Positions 55,184 to 63,444 of a stretch of 64,000 bases of DNA are shown here, one piece after another. The DNA lies in assembly GCF_001704615.3 (NCBI RefSeq), contig NZ_CP029397.2:2604001-2668000 (forward strand), written 5' to 3'. The position numbers and the translations under genes were made by a program. Under the pieces are notes generated by a model. It was given only the letters and a program-made list of their open reading frames with translations. It searched no databases and was not told where the DNA came from. Every line of letters starts with the position of its first letter. The stretch's first letter is position 1. The DNA is from Acinetobacter defluvii. GTDB lineage: Bacteria > Pseudomonadota > Gammaproteobacteria > Pseudomonadales > Moraxellaceae.

Positions 55184-55636
55184 TTAATTTTTACCCGTAT
55201 GTCCAAAACCACCTGTGCCACGTGCAGTTGCCTCAAATTCATTTACAAGGTCAAACTCAGCCTGAACTACAGGAACCAATACATATTGTGCTAAACGCTC
55301 GCCTGGCTCTAAAGTAAATGTCGTTTGTCCACGGTTCCATACAGATACCATTAACTCACCTTGATAGTCTGAATCGATCAAACCGACTAAGTTACCTAAA
55401 ACAATGCCATGTTTATGTCCTAAACCTGAACGAGGTAGCACTAAGCCTGCGAAACTTGGGTCTTGGATATAAATCGCCAAACCTGTTTTCACTAAAACTG
55501 TTTGTCCAGGCTCAATTTGTGTCGCCTCTTCAACACATGCACGAAGATCCAAACCTGCTGAACCTGTCGTTGCATAGGTTGGCATCGGCCATTTTTGACC
55601 TAGACGTGGATCAAGTACCTTTACTTGAACTTTCAT
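55184..55636 (-). CDS. dut: Deoxyuridine triphosphatase
   Basis: Dut cleaves dUTP to dUMP, keeps uracil out of DNA and feeds thymidylate synthesis. The 150-residue trimeric type shows the five motifs in order: [11 protein letters not shown] near residue 26, [16 protein letters not shown] near 71 with [21 protein letters not shown], and the Gly-rich tail [20 protein letters not shown] precedes the ATG. It sits upstream of algC. Confidence 0.97.
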   Translation of the reverse strand: MKVQVKVLDPRLGQKWPMPTYATTGSAGLDLRACVEEATQIEPGQTVLVKTGLAIYIQDPSFAGLVLPRSGLGHKHGIVLGNLVGLIDSDYQGELMVSVWNRGQTTFTLEPGERLAQYVLVPVVQAEFDLVNEFEATARGTGGFGHTGKN

Positions 55637-55747
55637 ATTAAAATCCTATATTCAATCAAACAGAAAAAGTCATCAGCGCTCTAGTTTTGAAAAACTCAAA
55701 AGTCTTAGAGCGCTTTAAAGCAAATTAAATCAAAATATATTCAGGCA

Positions 55748-57787
55748 CTAACGCTTTAATAATGCTTTTAAATTTTGCAAATAATGTTGTGCTTGTTGTT
55801 TCGGATCGACATGTTCAGCCAGTTTTTTCTTACGACCTAGCCAATCCAACTCATCTTGTGGCAACTCATCCAAGAAGCGGCTTGGGGTCATTTGCTTCAT
55901 TTGCCCGCCATTTTTACGTTGTTCAGCAAGCGTCAATGTCAGCCCTTGTTGTGCTCGGGTAATCCCCACATACATCAAACGACGTTCTTCTTCGATGGTT
56001 TCAGCTGCAATCGAATTTTTATGGGGTAGTAATTCTTCCTCTAAGCCCATAATGTAGACAAATGGAAACTCCAAACCTTTTGACGCATGTAGTGTTAATA
56101 AGTTGACTTTATCTGTATCTTCTTCTTCCTGTTGTTGCTCCAGCATATCGAGCAGCACCATTTTACGAATCACACTTTCGATATTTTTTTCATCCACATC
56201 TTCAGCACGATTGATCAAACTTTGGATACTGCTATACAGCATTTCCACATTGTCCAATTTAGTCTTTTCTTGTGCAGGTGTGGCTGCCGTTTCACGTAAA
56301 TAATCAATATATCCTGCTTCCATCATCATCTGACGAATTTTGGGTACAGGCTCATCATCATCTAACAATTCACGGGTAAAGTTAGCGATAAAATCCGCAA
56401 ACTCAGCAAGTTGAGTGGTGGCTTTTTTCGGCATAACCATGCTTAAACGCTGATCACTTGCTGCAGCTAAAAGTGATAAATGATTTTCTTGGGCAAATAG
56501 ACCCAGTTTTTCGAGTGTAACAGGACCAATCGCACGTTTTGGGGTATTGATAATGCGTAAAAAAGCACTGTCATCTTCAGGGTTAATAATCACCCTTAAA
56601 TAACTCATGATGTCTTTGATTTCAGCACGTGCGAAGAAAGACTGACCACCTGAGAGTTTATATGGAATTTGCATCTGACGCAGTTGTGTTTCGAGGACAC
56701 GTGCTTGGAAATTTCCACGATATAACACCGCATAATCTTTCCAATTTTTGCCATTCATGAGTTTATGTGTCAGCAAATCCTTCACCACACGTTCAGACTC
56801 ATCATCATCATTTCGGCAAGTGATGACACGAATCACTTCACCATGTCCTTTGTCACTCCACAGTTTTTTATCAAAGATATGTGGATTGTTATCAATTACA
56901 TGGTTTGCTGCTTTTAAAATACGACTGGTTGAGCGGTAATTTTGCTCAAGCTTAATCACTTTTAAATTATGAAAATCTTCTTTAAGCAACGCCATATTTT
57001 CAGGCTTTGCACCACGCCATGCGTAGATAGATTGATCATCATCACCAACTGCGGTGAATTGCCCCATCACACCCACCAATAATTTCACTAAAATGTACTG
57101 TGCGGTGTTGGTATCTTGATATTCATCCACCAATAAATAACGTACACGATTTTGCCAACGCTCACGTACTTCAGCATTTTCTTGCAAAAGGCGTGTTGGC
57201 ATCACGATTAAGTCGTCAAAATCCACTGCATTATAGGCACGTAGATTACGTTCATAGAGTTGATACAAATGTGCAAACTGAACATCTTCTGTGGTTTCAC
57301 ACGTATTATGTGCTTGCTCAGGTAAAATCAGATCATTTTTCCAATCCGAAATTTTCTTCATGGCTTTAGCAATTAAATCTTTGCTTTCCGCACCTGATAA
57401 ATTATCACGATGCATCAAATCCATTAGAATACGTTTACAGTCATCTGCATCTAATATCGAAAAATTATTTTTTAATGGCGTATGTTTCAATTCTAAACGT
57501 AAGAGATTTAAGCCAAAAGTATGGAAGGTTGAAACTGAAAGTCCTTTGCCTTCTTCTTTACCTAGTAATTTGCCCACACGTTCTTTCATTTCACGTGCAG
57601 CTTTATTGGTAAATGTCATTGCCGTGATACGGTATGCTGGAATACCACACTGTTGTACAAGATAGGCAATTTTACGCGTAATCACTGAAGTTTTGCCTGA
57701 ACCTGCCCCTGCAAGTACTAACAAGGGTCCTTGAGTATATTTCATGGCTTCAAGTTGCTTGTCATTCAACTGACTTGCTTTTGACAT
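55748..57787 (-). CDS. rep: ATP-dependent DNA helicase Rep
   Basis: Rep is a 3'-5' superfamily 1 helicase that clears proteins ahead of the replisome. The ATG at 57787, with GAGGATCAACA, gives 679 residues, close to E. coli Rep. Motifs in order: LNDKQLEAM (Q), VLAGAGSGKTSVI (Ia Walker A), AMTFTNKAAREM, LLVDEYQDTNTAQY (II), VGDDDQSIYAWRGA (III), LEQNYRSTSRIL (IV), VNLLTLHASKGLEFPFVYIM (V) and EERRLMYVGITRAQ (VI). It is the last gene before dut on this strand. Confidence 0.94.
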   Translation of the reverse strand: MSKASQLNDKQLEAMKYTQGPLLVLAGAGSGKTSVITRKIAYLVQQCGIPAYRITAMTFTNKAAREMKERVGKLLGKEEGKGLSVSTFHTFGLNLLRLELKHTPLKNNFSILDADDCKRILMDLMHRDNLSGAESKDLIAKAMKKISDWKNDLILPEQAHNTCETTEDVQFAHLYQLYERNLRAYNAVDFDDLIVMPTRLLQENAEVRERWQNRVRYLLVDEYQDTNTAQYILVKLLVGVMGQFTAVGDDDQSIYAWRGAKPENMALLKEDFHNLKVIKLEQNYRSTSRILKAANHVIDNNPHIFDKKLWSDKGHGEVIRVITCRNDDDESERVVKDLLTHKLMNGKNWKDYAVLYRGNFQARVLETQLRQMQIPYKLSGGQSFFARAEIKDIMSYLRVIINPEDDSAFLRIINTPKRAIGPVTLEKLGLFAQENHLSLLAAASDQRLSMVMPKKATTQLAEFADFIANFTRELLDDDEPVPKIRQMMMEAGYIDYLRETAATPAQEKTKLDNVEMLYSSIQSLINRAEDVDEKNIESVIRKMVLLDMLEQQQEEEDTDKVNLLTLHASKGLEFPFVYIMGLEEELLPHKNSIAAETIEEERRLMYVGITRAQQGLTLTLAEQRKNGGQMKQMTPSRFLDELPQDELDWLGRKKKLAEHVDPKQQAQHYLQNLKALLKR

Positions 57788-57876
57788 TGTTGATCCTCTA
57801 AAAACTTCGAGCTCGATTATAGTCATCAAAACAAGTCTTGCCTAATTTTTCATGACATTTTCCAAGCTTTTTAACA

Positions 57877-57902
57877 AATAAAAAACCACCCGAAGGTGGT
57901 TT
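57877..57902 (-). terminator. Terminator with UUCG tetraloop after the OmpA lipoprotein gene
   Basis: On the minus strand AAACCACC-TTCG-GGTGGTTT forms a stable stem with a TTCG loop and is followed by a T-run, 36 nt past the stop. Confidence 0.85.
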
Positions 57903-57937
57903 CTTAAATCCGCTTAATTACGAATTAATAACGAGCA

Positions 57938-58570
57938 TTATTTAGTTTCATAAACTGTAATTTCTACACGACGGTTTTGTTCACGACCTGCAGCTGTTGA
58001 GTTATCTGCGATCGGAGAAGTTGAACCATAACCACGTGCGGTCATACGAGAAGCTGAGATCCCTTGACCTGCAAGATAATTTAATACTGAGTTAGCACGG
58101 TTTTGAGACAATGGAATATTGATTGAATCATTACCTGTGTTATCTGTATGACCATGAATAACCAGTGCTAATTTACCAGCAGTACCACCTTCCGCTAATA
58201 CACGTGCTACGTCATTTAACGCAGATTGGAAACGCGGTTGAATTGATGCCGAGTTAGTTGCGAAAGTTACACTCGGCATAATCATGTTGATCGAACCATC
58301 TTGGTTACGGTTTACATCAACACCTGTACCAGCAAGTTCTTGACGTAAACGCTTTTCTTTTTGGTCAAGAAGCGCACCCGCACCCGCACCCACGACCGCA
58401 CCAATTGCAGCCGCTTGACCCATTTTGTCTTTGTCGGCATTTGAGTAAGCAATACCAGCGCCTAATAATGCGCCTAAGCCAGTACCAATGGCTGCTTTAT
58501 CATATTCCATGTTTTGGCAACCTGAAAGTGCCAAAGCCCCTACTACAGCTGAGATTACAAGTGCACGCAT
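57938..58570 (-). CDS. OmpA-family lipoprotein (YiaD-like)
   Basis: The 210-residue protein has a lipobox VGALALSGC (Cys18), a Gly-zipper region (IGTGLGALLGAGIAYSNAD and IGAVVGAGAGALL) that may insert in the outer membrane, and a C-terminal OmpA domain. The peptidoglycan-binding motif is HGHTDNTGNDSINIPLSQNR near residue 141, with ARGYGSTSPIADN near 180 and NRRVEI at the end. It should tether the outer membrane to peptidoglycan. GGAGGCATGTA precedes the ATG. Confidence 0.93.
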   Translation of the reverse strand: MRALVISAVVGALALSGCQNMEYDKAAIGTGLGALLGAGIAYSNADKDKMGQAAAIGAVVGAGAGALLDQKEKRLRQELAGTGVDVNRNQDGSINMIMPSVTFATNSASIQPRFQSALNDVARVLAEGGTAGKLALVIHGHTDNTGNDSINIPLSQNRANSVLNYLAGQGISASRMTARGYGSTSPIADNSTAAGREQNRRVEITVYETK

Positions 58571-58813
58571 TACATGCCTCCAAGGTTAGTGTTTTTCTAT
58601 GTCATCATCATGATTTAAATCATGCGCTTAAACCATTGACATTTTGTTAAAAATACCGCAATTCGTTACATTTTGAAATAAATAAGCGAGTATTTTCAGC
58701 GTAGTTCATCATAATTTATACATAGTTCAGAATTCGGACTTTTTAATTGCATGAACAAAGTCTATATTTAGGACAACTCATGTACAAATAAAACTCTTTT
58801 CTAGGACTTTTTT

Positions 58814-59731
58814 ATGTCATCTCAACAACAGAAACAACCTTTTTTAAAAAAAATAAGCAAAGGCTTAACTGTGGGTTCTGTGATTACAGGAAGTACTTTT
58901 TTTCATGGACCGCCAGTACTTGCGCTAGGTTTGACCAAGTTATTTAAAAAATCCAAGAAAGTCGATGAAACTAATATCCAAATTACCAATAGTTGGTTAA
59001 GTGTGAATAATTGGTTAATTGATCACATATTACCAGAAACCCAGTGGGATATTTCTGTCGATGATGCGCTTGATCTCAATATGCAGGGGCGTTATCTAAT
59101 GACCTGTAATCATCAAAGCTGGGTGGATACCACAGTCAACCAATATTTTGGTTTAACACGTATGCCACTTACCCGTTTCTTTACCAAATGGGAACTTATT
59201 TTCATCCCATTTGTTGGGCAAGCCTTTAAAATTTTAGGTTTTCCAATGATGAAGCGTCACAGCAAAGCACAAATTAAAAAAAATCCTGATTTAAAACATA
59301 AAGATATGGCAGAGGCTCGTAAAGCATGTGAACAATTGCTGAGTCAACCATTCACCTTGTTAAATTATTTAGAAGGTACACGATTTACTCCAGAGAAACA
59401 TCAACAGCAACACTCTCCATTTACCAACTTATTAAAGCCTAAAGCTGGTGGTTTGGCTTTGGCTTTGAATATATTAGGAGATCAAATTGACGCTTTGGTT
59501 GACATGACCATTGTCTATCCTGATGGTGCGCCTGGTTATGGTGAGTTTTGGTTAGGTGAAGTACCTCGTATTGCGGTTAATCTGCGTAAAATAGAGATCC
59601 CGACTTGGGTCTTAGGTGGCGATTATGAAGAAGATGCTGAATATCGTGCCAAGTTTCAAAAATGGGTAGATGAATTATGGCAAGATAAAGATCAACTCAT
59701 CACCACCATGAAACAGAAATATCAACACTAA
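58814..59731 (+). CDS. PlsC-type acyltransferase (YihG-like)
   Basis: The 305-residue protein has the PlsC acyltransferase signature: CNHQSWVDTTVNQY near residue 98 (HxxxxD catalytic pair), RFFTKWELIFIPFVGQAF near 119, and NYLEGTRFTPEKH near 188 (EGTR). It matches the longer YihG-type subfamily, thought to acylate lysophosphatidic acid. AGGACTTTTTT precedes the ATG. The membrane-protein gene follows after 28 nt and may share the transcript. Confidence 0.88.
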   Translation: MSSQQQKQPFLKKISKGLTVGSVITGSTFFHGPPVLALGLTKLFKKSKKVDETNIQITNSWLSVNNWLIDHILPETQWDISVDDALDLNMQGRYLMTCNHQSWVDTTVNQYFGLTRMPLTRFFTKWELIFIPFVGQAFKILGFPMMKRHSKAQIKKNPDLKHKDMAEARKACEQLLSQPFTLLNYLEGTRFTPEKHQQQHSPFTNLLKPKAGGLALALNILGDQIDALVDMTIVYPDGAPGYGEFWLGEVPRIAVNLRKIEIPTWVLGGDYEEDAEYRAKFQKWVDELWQDKDQLITTMKQKYQH

Positions 59732-59759
59732 AAATAGCATCACAAATACAAGGATCGTT

Positions 59760-60809
59760 ATGACAGAACAGGCTGCAACAAAGAAAAAGACTTTTCGTCC
59801 AGACAATCATAATACTTTGGGCTGGAAACTCTTTTTAGTGTATGACATTTTTATGATGGGCATCATTGTCTTCAACCTGTTTTGTCTATGCGCCAATTTA
59901 TTTCTCATGAGCAGTTTTGGGAAATTATTTTTTGATGAAATCCATTTACCTGAGGTTTTAGCCTTTTATAAATCGGACTTACATCCGTGGGTGATTAAAA
60001 CTGAAGGATGGTTTATTTTATTTTTGGTGGCTGAGCTCAGTATCCGTTGGTTGGTTGCAATCGTCTATAAACATCATCAACGTTGGTTCTTTTTTCCATT
60101 TATTCATTGGTATGAAGTATTAGCGATTATTCCTTATTTACGTTTTTTACGTTTAATTCGTGCAGGGATTATTGCCTACCGTTTACATGAACTGGGTTAT
60201 AAAGTCATCCCTGACAATATCATGAAAAAGGTTTTATTTTACTATCGTGTGGTTATGGAGGAGTTGTCTGATCGCGTAGTTGTTTCAGTAATTGATGGTA
60301 TTAAATATGAACTGGATAATAGTTCGAGCCATAAAAAAATTATTCATGATTTGGTCGATCATCACCGAGATATGTTTGCACAGGCTTTGGCTGAAATTTT
60401 ACAAGAAGCATTGGCGACAGAATTGAAGGCTCAACAACGTTTAATTGCTGATAATGTTGGACATATCGTCAAGCAAGCGATTGAAGATACACCGCAGTTA
60501 ACTCAATTACTGAGATTAATTCCAATTGCGGGTGGTATGATTGAAAATCAAATTCAAAGTATTGGTCAGCGCTTAGGTGAAAATATTACCAATGGCTTAA
60601 TTGATCCTTTGACCGAAGGGACAGCCACACAACCCAATCAAATTTATACCTTGATCTCTGACAAAGTCAGTCATTTAAATATTGAAAATAAAGCCTTGGA
60701 AGAGTTAGTTGAGTCGGCGGTTTATGAAAGCTTAGAATCCTTGCGTAAACAAGTCAAAATTAAACAATGGCAGATCGAGTTAGAACAATACGATCAAAGC
60801 AAAGACTAA
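59760..60809 (+). CDS. Membrane protein with a voltage-sensor-like N-terminal domain
   Basis: The 349-residue protein has about four helices in residues 22-150. The third has an acidic residue (LFLVAELSIRWLVA). The fourth reads PYLRFLRLIRAGIIAYRLHE, with Arg every three or four residues as in S4 voltage sensors. No pore-loop selectivity motif follows; instead a helical cytoplasmic domain runs from about 190 to 349 (KIIHDLVDHHRDMFAQALAE, then LPLIPIAGG-like LRLIPIAGGMIENQIQ). A pore-less voltage-sensor protein is an inference from pattern. AAGGATCG precedes the ATG. Confidence 0.6.
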   Translation: MTEQAATKKKTFRPDNHNTLGWKLFLVYDIFMMGIIVFNLFCLCANLFLMSSFGKLFFDEIHLPEVLAFYKSDLHPWVIKTEGWFILFLVAELSIRWLVAIVYKHHQRWFFFPFIHWYEVLAIIPYLRFLRLIRAGIIAYRLHELGYKVIPDNIMKKVLFYYRVVMEELSDRVVVSVIDGIKYELDNSSSHKKIIHDLVDHHRDMFAQALAEILQEALATELKAQQRLIADNVGHIVKQAIEDTPQLTQLLRLIPIAGGMIENQIQSIGQRLGENITNGLIDPLTEGTATQPNQIYTLISDKVSHLNIENKALEELVESAVYESLESLRKQVKIKQWQIELEQYDQSKD

Positions 60810-60851
60810 GTGATTCAAAGATTGAACAAATCAATGCAAATATTTGTATCT

Positions 60852-60884
60852 ATGCTAGAGAAATCCTTCATTTTGCTCTAGCAT
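60852..60884 (+). terminator. Hairpin after the voltage-sensor-like gene
   Basis: ATGCTAGAG / CTCTAGCAT form a perfect 9-bp stem 42 nt past the stop. The T-run after it is interrupted. Confidence 0.5.
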
Positions 60885-60949
60885 TTGTGCAGTTTTGACC
60901 GTTTGACTTTATTTATAATTTTCAGGTGATAAGCCTTTAAGGAATAGTT

Positions 60950-61681
60950 ATGGCTGATATACGGATTACAGGCAGAATGGTTAATTTTACCCGATTAACC
61001 TTTGATACAAATGATCAAGATGCCATCCGCCAGCAACTTAGCGCAATGATGAAAGAAACCTCTTATCAAGGGGCTTTAGTGATCCTCGACAGTAGTGTTG
61101 AGCAGGAACTCATTGCACTCATTCAGCTTTTAATTAGCCTAGATTTACAACCGATGGGCGTGATTGATGGTGTCTTAGGTGATCAAGCACGTGCCATTCA
61201 GTTCCCCGTATTACCTGCTGATCGCCCTTTACAGCGTATTAAAGCAACCAAGGAACAAGCTATCGCAGCCGCAGTAAAAGCCCCTGATGCTAGCCAAAGT
61301 ACAGATACGCCATCGACTGTTACACAACAACAAACAACGATTAGTCATATTACGTCATATCATGATGAAATTTTGCGAACTGGGCAATGTCTAGTACAAG
61401 ACCATGGTGATATTATTTTGAACGCAGGCATAAATAGTGGCTCTGAAGTGATTGCTTCAGGAAATATACATATTTATGGCAGTGTTCGTGGTAGAGTCAT
61501 CGCAGGTGCAGGTGGAAATACTGCAGCAAGAATTTTTTGTCATTCCTTAGAAGCCGAATTGGTTTCTATTGCGGGAACATATTGCGTAGCAGATGATATT
61601 CCAGCGGAATTCATTAAAAAGTCTGTGCATATTTACTTGAATGACCAACAAGAACTTGAGTTTTCAGTTCTGCAATTTTAA
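60950..61681 (+). CDS. minC: Septum site-determining protein MinC
   Basis: MinC blocks FtsZ assembly away from midcell. The 243-residue protein has an N-terminal FtsZ-interaction domain (residues 1-100), a linker rich in Ala, Thr and Gln, and the C-terminal beta-helix with the family [20 protein letters not shown] near residue 162 and [20 protein letters not shown] near 184, which dimerises and binds MinD. AAGGAATAGTT precedes the ATG. It starts the minCDE operon. Confidence 0.95.
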   Translation: MADIRITGRMVNFTRLTFDTNDQDAIRQQLSAMMKETSYQGALVILDSSVEQELIALIQLLISLDLQPMGVIDGVLGDQARAIQFPVLPADRPLQRIKATKEQAIAAAVKAPDASQSTDTPSTVTQQQTTISHITSYHDEILRTGQCLVQDHGDIILNAGINSGSEVIASGNIHIYGSVRGRVIAGAGGNTAARIFCHSLEAELVSIAGTYCVADDIPAEFIKKSVHIYLNDQQELEFSVLQF

Positions 61682-61707
61682 TGTATAAATTAACACCATA
61701 ATAAACT

Positions 61708-61722
61708 CCCCTCGCAAAGGGG
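61708..61722 (+). other. Small hairpin between minC and minD
   Basis: CCCCT-CGCAA-AGGGG forms a 5-bp stem just before the minD ribosome-binding site. It could tune minD translation; it lacks a T-run, so it is not a terminator. Confidence 0.35.
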
Positions 61723-61750
61723 ATGAATGACCATAACAGGAGTGGATTCG

Positions 61751-62563
61751 GTGGCCAAAATTGTTGTCGTTACATCAGGCAAAGGTGGCGTAGGTAAAAC
61801 TACAACAAGTGCATCTTTTGCAACAGGACTAGCCCTTCGTGGTCATAAAACTGTTGTGATAGATTTTGATGTCGGTCTACGAAACTTAGACTTGATCATG
61901 GGTTGTGAGCGTCGTGTCGTTTATGATTTCGTGAATGTTTTAAATAATGAAGCACGTCTGCAACAGGCTTTAATTCGTGATAAAGATATTGAAAATCTTT
62001 ATATTTTACCTGCTTCACAAACCCGTGATAAAGATGCTTTAACCGATGAAGGTGTAGCACGTGTCATGGATGAGCTTTCACAAGAGTTTGATTATATTAT
62101 TTGTGACTCACCTGCAGGGATCGAACGTGGTGCGATTTTAGCAATGTACCATGCTGACGAAGCAATTATTGTCACCAATCCTGAGATTTCTTCAGTTCGA
62201 GATTCTGACCGTATCATCGGTATGCTTGATAGTAAAACGAAGAAAATCGAAAACAATGAAGGACGTGTTCGCAAGCACTTATGTATCACGCGTTTTAACC
62301 CAGAACGTGCTGATAAACAAGAAATGCTGACCATTGACGATATTTCTAAAGACATTTTACGCATTCCGACTTTAGGTGTGATTCCCGAGTGCCCAAGCGT
62401 GTTACAAGCATCAAATGAAGGTAAACCCGTTATTCTTTATACAGATGCTAGTGCAGGACAAGCTTATGACGATTTAGTTGCACGTTTCCTGGGCGAAGAG
62501 CGTCCATATCGACATATTACTGTTAAGCCTAAAGGTTGGTTAGCGAGATTATTTGGAGCGTAA
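61751..62563 (+). CDS. minD: Septum site-determining protein MinD
   Basis: MinD is the membrane-cycling ATPase that carries MinC and oscillates with MinE. The GTG at 61751, 8 nt after AGGAG, gives 270 residues, the same length as E. coli MinD; an ATG 24 nt upstream would add a non-family leader. The deviant Walker A VTSGKGGVGKTTTSA is near residue 8, the switch DFDVGLRNLDLIMG near 36 and DSPAGIERG near 118. The C-terminal amphipathic membrane anchor is KGWLARLFGA. minE starts 2 nt after the stop. Confidence 0.97.
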   Translation: MAKIVVVTSGKGGVGKTTTSASFATGLALRGHKTVVIDFDVGLRNLDLIMGCERRVVYDFVNVLNNEARLQQALIRDKDIENLYILPASQTRDKDALTDEGVARVMDELSQEFDYIICDSPAGIERGAILAMYHADEAIIVTNPEISSVRDSDRIIGMLDSKTKKIENNEGRVRKHLCITRFNPERADKQEMLTIDDISKDILRIPTLGVIPECPSVLQASNEGKPVILYTDASAGQAYDDLVARFLGEERPYRHITVKPKGWLARLFGA

Positions 62564-62565
62564 TA

Positions 62566-62838
62566 ATGGCAGGATTTTGGAGTAAGTTATTTAGTGGTGA
62601 TGAAAAGCCTTCGAGTGCACAAACTGCTAAAGATCGTTTAAAAGTCATTGTTGCATCTGAACAAGGTTTAGGCAAACGTTTGAGTCAAGATAAAATTGAC
62701 CAAATGAAAAAAGAAATCATGCAGGTGGTTAACCGTTATGTGCGTGGTGTTGATGAACAACACATTCAAATGTCTGTTCGTTCAGAAGCAAATATTGAAA
62801 TGTTAGAAATGAATATCAATTTACCTGAAGAACGTTAA
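62566..62838 (+). CDS. minE: Cell division topological specificity factor MinE
   Basis: MinE drives MinD off the membrane at midcell. The ATG at 62566, with GGAG 7 nt before, gives 90 residues, the usual length; a longer frame overlapping minD is rejected. The N-terminal anti-MinD part is GFWSKLFSGDEKPSSAQTAK then DRLKVIVASEQ, and the topological domain ends QMSVRSEANIEMLEMNINLP. Last gene of minCDE. Confidence 0.96.
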   Translation: MAGFWSKLFSGDEKPSSAQTAKDRLKVIVASEQGLGKRLSQDKIDQMKKEIMQVVNRYVRGVDEQHIQMSVRSEANIEMLEMNINLPEER

Positions 62839-62885
62839 TTTCATTATTGATTAGTCAAGTGAATTGATTCAAGGCAAAATATGAG

Positions 62886-63012
62886 ACTGGATTAACAAAG
62901 CATTGCTTTGTCCAGTCGCAAGACGAGAAGCTGTGCTTCGAGTAGACTGGATAAGTAAACTTAAAGCATGGCTTTAAGGCTTTGTCGCAAGACAAGAAGC
63001 TATGCTTCGAGT
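62886..63012 (+). repeat. Two hairpin-bearing direct repeat units after minE
   Basis: Unit one spans 62886-62943 and unit two 62946-63012. Both begin ACTGGAT and end with a shared 30-nt block (TCGCAAGAC(G/A)AGAAGCT then (G/A)TGCTTCGAGT). Each unit has internal hairpins: ACAAAGC-ATT-GCTTTGT in the first and CTTAAAGC-ATG-GCTTTAAG in the second, plus GAAGC/GCTTC in both. Only the first hairpin differs, so they are two versions of one element. They lie in the 3' region of minE. Confidence 0.65.
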
Positions 63013-63051
63013 GGGCAGATTGAGCTAAATAAGCTTTTTCTGCCCTATTTT
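63013..63051 (+). terminator. Terminator-like hairpin after the minE repeats
   Basis: GGGCAG ... CTGCCC with an inner AAGCTT-type hairpin is followed by TATTTTTG. It probably ends minCDE. Confidence 0.5.
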
Positions 63052-63093
63052 TGCCTTTTTAATATCTAAAATAGAATTTGAGGAGATGCTATT

Positions 63094-63381
63094 ATGGCAC
63101 TTTCACAGCCAGCAACTTTCAATGAAGAATGGTCAGACGAGCGTGTTTTTGCCTATCTCAATCAACTTCCTCCTGAAGGCGTAAATGCCGATTTTCATGT
63201 GCTTTATCACGCTTTTAAACATATGCGTCCAGCAGACTATGAACGTCTATTGGTTCAGTTTAAAGCGGATGGTCGTGATATCAATGCAACCAATCCTGAA
63301 GGTCAACGTATTCATGATGTGATCGCACAATTTCCACGTCAAAAAGATGGCTTTTTAGAAGTATTGGCAAAATTTGCTTAA
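63094..63381 (+). CDS. PA4642-family protein
   Basis: The 95-residue soluble protein matches a small Pseudomonas/Acinetobacter family named after PA4642: FNEEWSDERVFAYLNQLPPE then GVNADFHVLYHAFKHMRPAD and INATNPEGQRIHDVIAQFPR. It is mostly helical, with conserved Trp and aromatic residues. Its function is unknown. GAGGAGATGCTATT precedes the ATG. It is separated from minE by the repeat units and terminator, so it is probably transcribed alone. Confidence 0.8.
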   Translation: MALSQPATFNEEWSDERVFAYLNQLPPEGVNADFHVLYHAFKHMRPADYERLLVQFKADGRDINATNPEGQRIHDVIAQFPRQKDGFLEVLAKFA

Positions 63382-63400
63382 GCTAAACGAGATAAAAAAT

Positions 63401-63428
63401 AAAACCTGCAATTTATGCAGGTTTTTTT
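63401..63428. terminator. Bidirectional terminator
   Basis: The 10-bp stem AAAACCTGCA / TGCAGGTTTT with a T-run sits between the convergent PA4642-family and LysE genes. Confidence 0.85.
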
Positions 63429-63444
63429 ATTGAAATAGTTTTAA

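Noticed and set aside
55030-55242. A 70-codon minus-strand frame past dut
   Set aside because: It overlaps the dut 3' end and crosses the dut terminator; no ribosome-binding site.
55675-55714. AGCGCTCTA ... TAGAGCGCT as terminator of rep
   Set aside because: A clear stem but no T-run in either direction, and the loop is long; left out as a terminator.
62536-62838. A 100-codon minE starting within minD
   Set aside because: The ten added residues have no family match, and GGAG lies exactly before the ATG at 62566.
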